Shown: positions 14,392 to 18,760 of the stretch, piece after piece
How the letters are laid out: each line of letters opens with the position of its first letter
Numbering within the stretch: the stretch's first letter is position 1
NCBI GenBank assembly: GCA_021157665.1
Contig: JAGGWE010000080.1
Coordinates: forward strand, 1 to 18,760
Origin: Sulfurimonas sp.
GTDB taxonomy: Bacteria; Campylobacterota; Campylobacteria; Campylobacterales; Sulfurimonadaceae
Reading direction: 5' to 3'
DNA length: 18,760 nt
Notes under the pieces: model-generated
What the model was told of the DNA's origin: nothing
What the model saw: only the letters and a program-made list of their open reading frames with translations
Databases searched by the model: none
Translations under genes and position numbers: made by a program

Positions 14392-15030
14392 ATGCAATTA
14401 GGTTTCCTAGTTGATTTACATCTTTGTATGGGATGTAAAGGTTGTGAAATCGCATGTAAGGTGGAAAATGAAGTTCCACTTAGTACATGGAGACTTCGTG
14501 TTAAGTATGTGGATGTTGGAACTTTTCCTGAAACAAAGAGAACTTTTACACCACTTCGTTGTAATCATTGTGAAAATGCTCCATGTGAGAGAATTTGTCC
14601 AGTATCAGCACTCCATTATTTAGATAATGGAATTGTAAATATTGATAAAGAGAGGTGCATTGGTTGTGCTGGTTGTGTTATGGCTTGTCCTTATGGAGCG
14701 ATTTATATTGACCCACAAACTCAAACTGCTGATAAATGTACTTACTGTGCTCACCGTGTTGCTTCATCTATGATGCCAGCTTGTGTTGTTGCCTGTCCAG
14801 TTCAGGCAAATATTTTTGGTGATTTAGATGATCCAAAATCAAATATCTCTAAGTATATTATGAAAAACCAAGGTGGAGTTCAAGTTCGTAAGCCTGAGAA
14901 AGGAACTAATCCTCATCACTTTTATGTTGGTGGCGGTAATGTTAACCTTAATCCACTCGCGTCTCATAGAATTGATGGACACTCATTATTCAATAAAATC
15001 ACTACACTACCAGTAGGAGGACACCACTAA
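14392..15030 (+). CDS. Fe-S electron-transfer subunit of a molybdopterin oxidoreductase (PsrB/TtrB/SrdB-like)
   Basis: The 212-residue subunit carries 16 cysteines in four ferredoxin-type groups, enough for four 4Fe-4S clusters. These are CMGCKGCEIAC (12-22), CNHCENAPCERICP, CIGCAGCVMACP and CTYC...CVVACP. In the DMSO-reductase family this subunit passes electrons between the membrane quinone-reactive subunit and the catalytic subunit. It has no signal peptide of its own, as expected if it crosses the membrane bound to the Tat-exported catalytic subunit. The strong AAGGAGAG ribosome site fits high expression. Its stop codon overlaps the start of the NrfD gene by one base (TAATG). Confidence 0.9.
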   Translation: MQLGFLVDLHLCMGCKGCEIACKVENEVPLSTWRLRVKYVDVGTFPETKRTFTPLRCNHCENAPCERICPVSALHYLDNGIVNIDKERCIGCAGCVMACPYGAIYIDPQTQTADKCTYCAHRVASSMMPACVVACPVQANIFGDLDDPKSNISKYIMKNQGGVQVRKPEKGTNPHHFYVGGGNVNLNPLASHRIDGHSLFNKITTLPVGGHH

Positions 15031-15935
15031 TGGCAACACATGAAATTTTAGCAGCAACAAATGCTGTGGTAACTTTAGATGTAGCTTTGCCTGGAATAGT
15101 TTGGCCTTGGTTAGTTACAGTTAATATGTGGGCAAAGAGTATCGGTACTGGTGTAATTTTTATGCTTTTTTTACTTATTAAGAAATATCCAAATCAAGTT
15201 GGTAATCTTAGATTTCAAGTAACTGTCGTATCTATTGTTTTTATACATATATTTTTATTATTTACATTGGCTGATTTACACCAACCATTTAGAATGTGGC
15301 ATATATTCTTTTATCCTCATTTTACTTCAGCTATTACTGTTGGTGCATGGATGGCTACGGCGTTTGTTGGTTTATTATTTTTACTAGCATTTTTTAGTTT
15401 TGTTAAGAAAAATGATCTAGCCTTTGATAAAACTTTAGCATGGGTAGTTGCTTTAGCAATTCCAGTTACTTTATATACTGCTGGATTAATGAGTCAATGT
15501 ACGGCTAGAGAATTATGGCAAATGCCAACAGAATCTGCTCAAATGATTTTTGCAGCACTTCTTTCGGGTTCAGCATTTATGATTTTAGTATTTGGAAATA
15601 AACTAGATTGGGAAGCAAACAAAAGTTTATCTCGTATTTTAGCTTTAAGTGCTTTTATGTCTTTTATTCTTTATATGTCAGAGTATGTATTTGGACCGAT
15701 GAAAGCAGAGGAGGTTGCAGCAGTACTTGAATATATCAAAGGTGATGGAGAATATACTGTAATGTTTTGGATAGGTCAGTGGATGGCTTATTTATTACCA
15801 ATGTTACTTATTGTATTAAGTCGTGTTAATAAATCTGAAGCAATTTTAAAACTTGCTGCTATTTTAGCATTAGCAGGTCTGTGGATAGTTAAACATGTTT
15901 GGCTAATGATTCCACAATTATTACCAATGAGTTAG
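15030..15935 (+). CDS. NrfD/PsrC-family membrane subunit (quinone-reactive anchor)
   Basis: A polytopic protein of 301 residues with eight predicted membrane segments, roughly at 22-48, 64-84, 97-125, 135-155, 166-186, 198-217, 240-262 and 268-290. WHIFFYPHFTSAITVGAW (about 90-107) is the NrfD signature, resembling WHLLLHPNFTSP-type motifs of relatives. It should exchange electrons with the quinone pool and anchor the Fe-S and catalytic subunits at the inner membrane. The GGAGG ribosome site lies inside the end of the upstream gene, and the one-base overlap indicates translational coupling. No heme-binding pattern stands out. The Mo subunit begins 13 bases after its stop. Confidence 0.9.
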   Translation: MATHEILAATNAVVTLDVALPGIVWPWLVTVNMWAKSIGTGVIFMLFLLIKKYPNQVGNLRFQVTVVSIVFIHIFLLFTLADLHQPFRMWHIFFYPHFTSAITVGAWMATAFVGLLFLLAFFSFVKKNDLAFDKTLAWVVALAIPVTLYTAGLMSQCTARELWQMPTESAQMIFAALLSGSAFMILVFGNKLDWEANKSLSRILALSAFMSFILYMSEYVFGPMKAEEVAAVLEYIKGDGEYTVMFWIGQWMAYLLPMLLIVLSRVNKSEAILKLAAILALAGLWIVKHVWLMIPQLLPMS

Positions 15936-15948
15936 GGAGAAAAGATTA

Positions 15949-18760
15949 ATGTATTTACAAAGTAGAAGAACATTTTTAAAAGGTGCTGCATTTAGTGTTG
16001 CAGGTGTTGCTATTGCTAAAGGTGTATTTACAGCAGATGCCATGGCAGAGTCTGTAAATGAAAGTAAGTTCACAAATACTCCAGATTCATTATCATTTTA
16101 TCCACCAATGGAAGAGTGGACTGATTTTAAAGAGTTAGATGGAAATGATTGGAAAAGAGGTGGGATTGACCGTAAGGGTGTAAGAAGTGAAGATAATCCA
16201 GATGGAATAGAAGTTAATGATTATATGATTGTTCCAACTGCATGTTCAAACTGTGAAGCATCTTGTGGTTTAACAGCTTGGATTGATAAAAAATCGTTTA
16301 CTGTTAAAAAATATATGGGTAATCCTCTGCACCCAGCTTCTCGTGGTAGAAACTGTGCAAAAGGTTACGCAACACAATCACAAATGTATGATCCAGATAG
16401 AATTGCTTTTCCACTAAAAAGAGCTGCAGGTTCTGCTCGTGGTGAGGGTAAATGGGTTCGTACAACTTGGGACGAGGCGATGACTACTATCGGTAAAAAG
16501 ATGGGAGATACACTTCGTAAAGGGGATGAACTTTCTAAAAAATCAGTAATGTTTCATGTTGGTCGTCCAAATGAGAATGGTTTTACTGGTAAAGTGTGGC
16601 ACACGCTTGGTTGTGATTCATTTAACTCACATACAAATATTTGTTCAGCTGGTGGTAGAACACCAACTATTCAATGGGCAAATGACGATAGAACAAGTCC
16701 AGATTGGGCTAATGCTAAGCTTATCTTTCTTAACTCTTCACATGCCGCAGATGCTGGGCATTATTTTCAACAATCAGCTTCATTTATTGCTGATGCAAGA
16801 GCTAAAGGTGCTAAACTTGTAGTTATGGATCCTAGACTGTCTAACTCTGCTGGTATGGCTGATTTATGGATTGCAGCATGGCCTGGAACTGAACCACTTA
16901 TCTATCTTTACATAACTCAAAGAATTTTAAATGAAGATAAAGTTGACAAAGAGTTTGTTAAAAAATGGATGAACTGGGAAGTGATGCTTGATAATAAGAA
17001 TTACTTAAACTTTATGGTTGAAAAAGGTTATATTTCTAAAGTTCCAGAGGGGGATGAATTTGAAGATTTCCTTGAGATGCTTAAGGAACTTTACTCTCCA
17101 TATACTCTTGATTATGCTGTTAAAGAGACTCGTGTTCCTGCATATAAATTAGAAGAACTTTATGAGATGTTTATTTGGGCTGGAACTGCTATCTCTTCAT
17201 ACTTTTGGAGAGCTGCTGCTGCTGGTAATCGTGGTGGCTGGATGAGTGGTAGAACAGGTTATTTACCAATCGCTCTTCGTGGCGCTATCGGACCTGAGGG
17301 TGGAACATTTTTTCATCATTTTCATGTTATCTCTGTAGCTGGTAAAGGTGGTTCTTCAACTGTTGGGCAGGGTAAAAAAGGTTCAAATATCCCTAAGGTT
17401 GATGTATATAATGAACTAACTTGGCCTCCTGAATGGCCTCTATCAACTTATGAGTTGTCGTATTTATTACCACATTTACTTGCAGACACAGAGTGGCAAG
17501 ATAAATGGACTAAAAAAGGTTTAAATGTTCCTAAAAAACTTTCAGTTTGGATTCCTCGTATGTATAATCCAGTTTGGATTAATCCAGATGGTTTCAGATG
17601 GATTGAGACTATTAAAGATGAGTCTAAAATGGAACTTACATTTAATTTATCCCCTACTTGGTCTGAGACAAACTGGTATGTTGATTATATTTTACCTGTT
17701 GGTTTAGCAGGGGAGAGACATGATCAGCATTCTGAAGCTACTATGCCTGCAAGATGGACATCATTTCGTCAACCAGTTATGAGAGTTGCACTAGAAAAAA
17801 TGGGATGGAAACCTAATAACCCTGCAAGAGCTACACTTGAAGCTCATATTAAAGCTGGTCTTGGTGAAGTTTGGGAAGAGAATGAGTTTTGGTTTGATAT
17901 GTGTGTTAATTATATTGACCCTAAAGGTGATATTTTTATAGATGCTGGTAAAACTAAATCAATCAAATCTATGTGGGAATCTAAAAAGACTCCAGGGACT
18001 CCAGTTACTATTGCAGAGTGGTATGATGCAGCATTTGGTGATAATTTACCAAATCTTAAAGCAACTGCAACTACAGATGAAAGATACAAGAATGCTGAGT
18101 TTCCAGTGTATGAGTATATGAGAGACCATGGTGCTTGGATGGAGGAGAATAAAATCTATTCTGCACAAGAAAAACCTGTTAAATATGATGATGAAAATCT
18201 TATCTCTCATGGGCATAAATATGCTAAAGAAGATTTAACTGTTGATAAAAGAACGGGTGTTGTATATGCTAAAGATCATCATGGTGATGGTAAGTATAAA
18301 GATAATCAAAAACCAGTTGCAATTGAGATAGATGGTGAAGTTATGGAGGGTTTTGCTACGCTAGATAAAAAACTTGACTTCTTTTGTGAGTGGTTAGCTG
18401 ATGATTGGAAATGGCCAGAATATGCTATTCCTTTCTATCCTCGTGATGAAGAAGAGAAAAAAGAGATGAAACACATTGTTTCGCATGTAAATCACTCTTA
18501 TATGACGGAGAAAGACTCTTATGCACTTAACACTGTATTCCGTCTTCCTTATAACATTCACACTCGTTCGGCAAACTCTAAGCACTTAATGGAGATTTCA
18601 CAAAATCATGACCCGATTTGGATTTCAACTCCCGATGCTGCTCGTCAAGGATTTAAAAGAGGTGATGCTATTCGTGTAAGAATTACAGATAGTGTTACAG
18701 GTTTAGAATCTGGTTATTTTGTAGCTATGGCTGTTCCAACTGAGGGTGTTTTACCAGGAA
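15949..18760 (+). CDS. Molybdopterin oxidoreductase catalytic subunit, Tat-exported (PsrA/SrdA/SoeA-like), partial
   Basis: An open frame of 937 complete codons running off the window. The twin-arginine signal SRRTFLKG (5-12) is followed by a hydrophobic stretch and ADAMA, so it is exported folded to the periplasm. The 4Fe-4S site is C99-x2-C102-x3-C106-x29-C136, with NCAKG as in the DMSO-reductase family. The expected Mo ligand is Cys232 in NICSAGGRT, placing it with the cysteine-ligated branch (PsrA, PhsA, ArrA, TtrA, SrdA) rather than the Ser or Asp branches. The molybdopterin blocks VVMDPRLSNSAG and PGTEPL follow; the dinucleotide-binding C-terminal domain starts near 850. GGGAGA is about ten bases before the ATG. 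Direction of catalysis and substrate cannot be told. Confidence 0.88.
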   Translation, partial: MYLQSRRTFLKGAAFSVAGVAIAKGVFTADAMAESVNESKFTNTPDSLSFYPPMEEWTDFKELDGNDWKRGGIDRKGVRSEDNPDGIEVNDYMIVPTACSNCEASCGLTAWIDKKSFTVKKYMGNPLHPASRGRNCAKGYATQSQMYDPDRIAFPLKRAAGSARGEGKWVRTTWDEAMTTIGKKMGDTLRKGDELSKKSVMFHVGRPNENGFTGKVWHTLGCDSFNSHTNICSAGGRTPTIQWANDDRTSPDWANAKLIFLNSSHAADAGHYFQQSASFIADARAKGAKLVVMDPRLSNSAGMADLWIAAWPGTEPLIYLYITQRILNEDKVDKEFVKKWMNWEVMLDNKNYLNFMVEKGYISKVPEGDEFEDFLEMLKELYSPYTLDYAVKETRVPAYKLEELYEMFIWAGTAISSYFWRAAAAGNRGGWMSGRTGYLPIALRGAIGPEGGTFFHHFHVISVAGKGGSSTVGQGKKGSNIPKVDVYNELTWPPEWPLSTYELSYLLPHLLADTEWQDKWTKKGLNVPKKLSVWIPRMYNPVWINPDGFRWIETIKDESKMELTFNLSPTWSETNWYVDYILPVGLAGERHDQHSEATMPARWTSFRQPVMRVALEKMGWKPNNPARATLEAHIKAGLGEVWEENEFWFDMCVNYIDPKGDIFIDAGKTKSIKSMWESKKTPGTPVTIAEWYDAAFGDNLPNLKATATTDERYKNAEFPVYEYMRDHGAWMEENKIYSAQEKPVKYDDENLISHGHKYAKEDLTVDKRTGVVYAKDHHGDGKYKDNQKPVAIEIDGEVMEGFATLDKKLDFFCEWLADDWKWPEYAIPFYPRDEEEKKEMKHIVSHVNHSYMTEKDSYALNTVFRLPYNIHTRSANSKHLMEISQNHDPIWISTPDAARQGFKRGDAIRVRITDSVTGLESGYFVAMAVPTEGVLPG

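Larger units (their letters stand above)
408..16746. repeat. Dispersed octamer CACATGCC/GGCATGTG, 11 copies
   Basis: Copies reading CACATGCC on the plus strand are at 408, 1583, 8558, 13371 and 16739. Copies reading GGCATGTG are at 1593, 4962, 4969, 5400, 6201 and 12703 (first base given). The base after CACATGCC is A in nine copies and G in two, giving CACATGCCR. The copies fall in cmoA, nth, the PLP enzyme, the nitroreductase start, clpB, mnmE and the molybdoenzyme gene. They are read as HA, GM, HV or AC, so the peptide is not what is conserved. The coordinates span the whole set, not one element. Confidence 0.75.

Noticed and set aside
16556..16822. Plus-strand open frame of 88 codons in the molybdoenzyme region
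   Set aside because: It lies in another frame of the long catalytic-subunit gene, which has the Tat signal, Cys motifs and cofactor blocks.
1..18760. CRISPR array, insertion sequence or prophage
   Set aside because: No regularly spaced repeats, transposase, integrase or terminal inverted repeats; composition and gene content look like core chromosome throughout.

Overview
The window looks like chromosomal DNA of a Campylobacterota (epsilonproteobacterial) chemolithotroph, most like Sulfurimonas. The reasons are the strongly AT-rich composition (about 30% GC by eye), TATAAT-type -10 boxes without strong -35 boxes, the PEB4/CBF2-type periplasmic isomerase, an HspR-type operator at clpB, and a molybdoenzyme respiratory operon typical of sulfur-metabolising members. 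The genus is inferred from remembered protein similarity and was not searched.

Layout. Positions 1-59 hold the start of a leftward membrane-protein gene, divergent from cmoA (tRNA wobble modification). A small lipoprotein gene and nth (endonuclease III) follow on the minus strand. A rightward group begins at 1855: a soluble hybrid histidine kinase, a periplasmic PEB4-like peptidyl-prolyl isomerase, and a PLP enzyme of the ACC deaminase/D-cysteine desulfhydrase family, ending in a bidirectional terminator shared with a convergent nitroreductase gene. The nitroreductase and clpB diverge. The clpB promoter has good -35 and -10 boxes and an HspR-like inverted repeat between and over them.

From 9002 to 14165 lies the compact ancestral block rpmH-rnpA-yidD-yidC-jag-mnmE-ruvX, with genes overlapping or a few bases apart. 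It links ribosome and RNase P biogenesis, membrane protein insertion and tRNA modification. rnpA has no ATG, GTG or TTG start available and appears to begin at an ATT inside rpmH.

After a 226-base regulatory gap comes a three-gene respiratory operon in the order Fe-S subunit, NrfD-type membrane subunit, Tat-exported molybdopterin catalytic subunit (cut by the window end). It belongs to the polysulfide/thiosulfate/tetrathionate/selenate reductase or sulfite dehydrogenase branch; the substrate cannot be decided from sequence alone.

The most unusual signal is not a gene. The octamer CACATGCC (or its complement GGCATGTG) occurs 11 times, at nine places spread over the window, on both strands and in all three codon frames, including one perfect 18-base palindrome and one overlapping tandem pair. 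By base composition well under one copy is expected. It behaves like a genome-wide DNA word, for example an uptake sequence or chromosome-architecture motif, and I know of no description of it.
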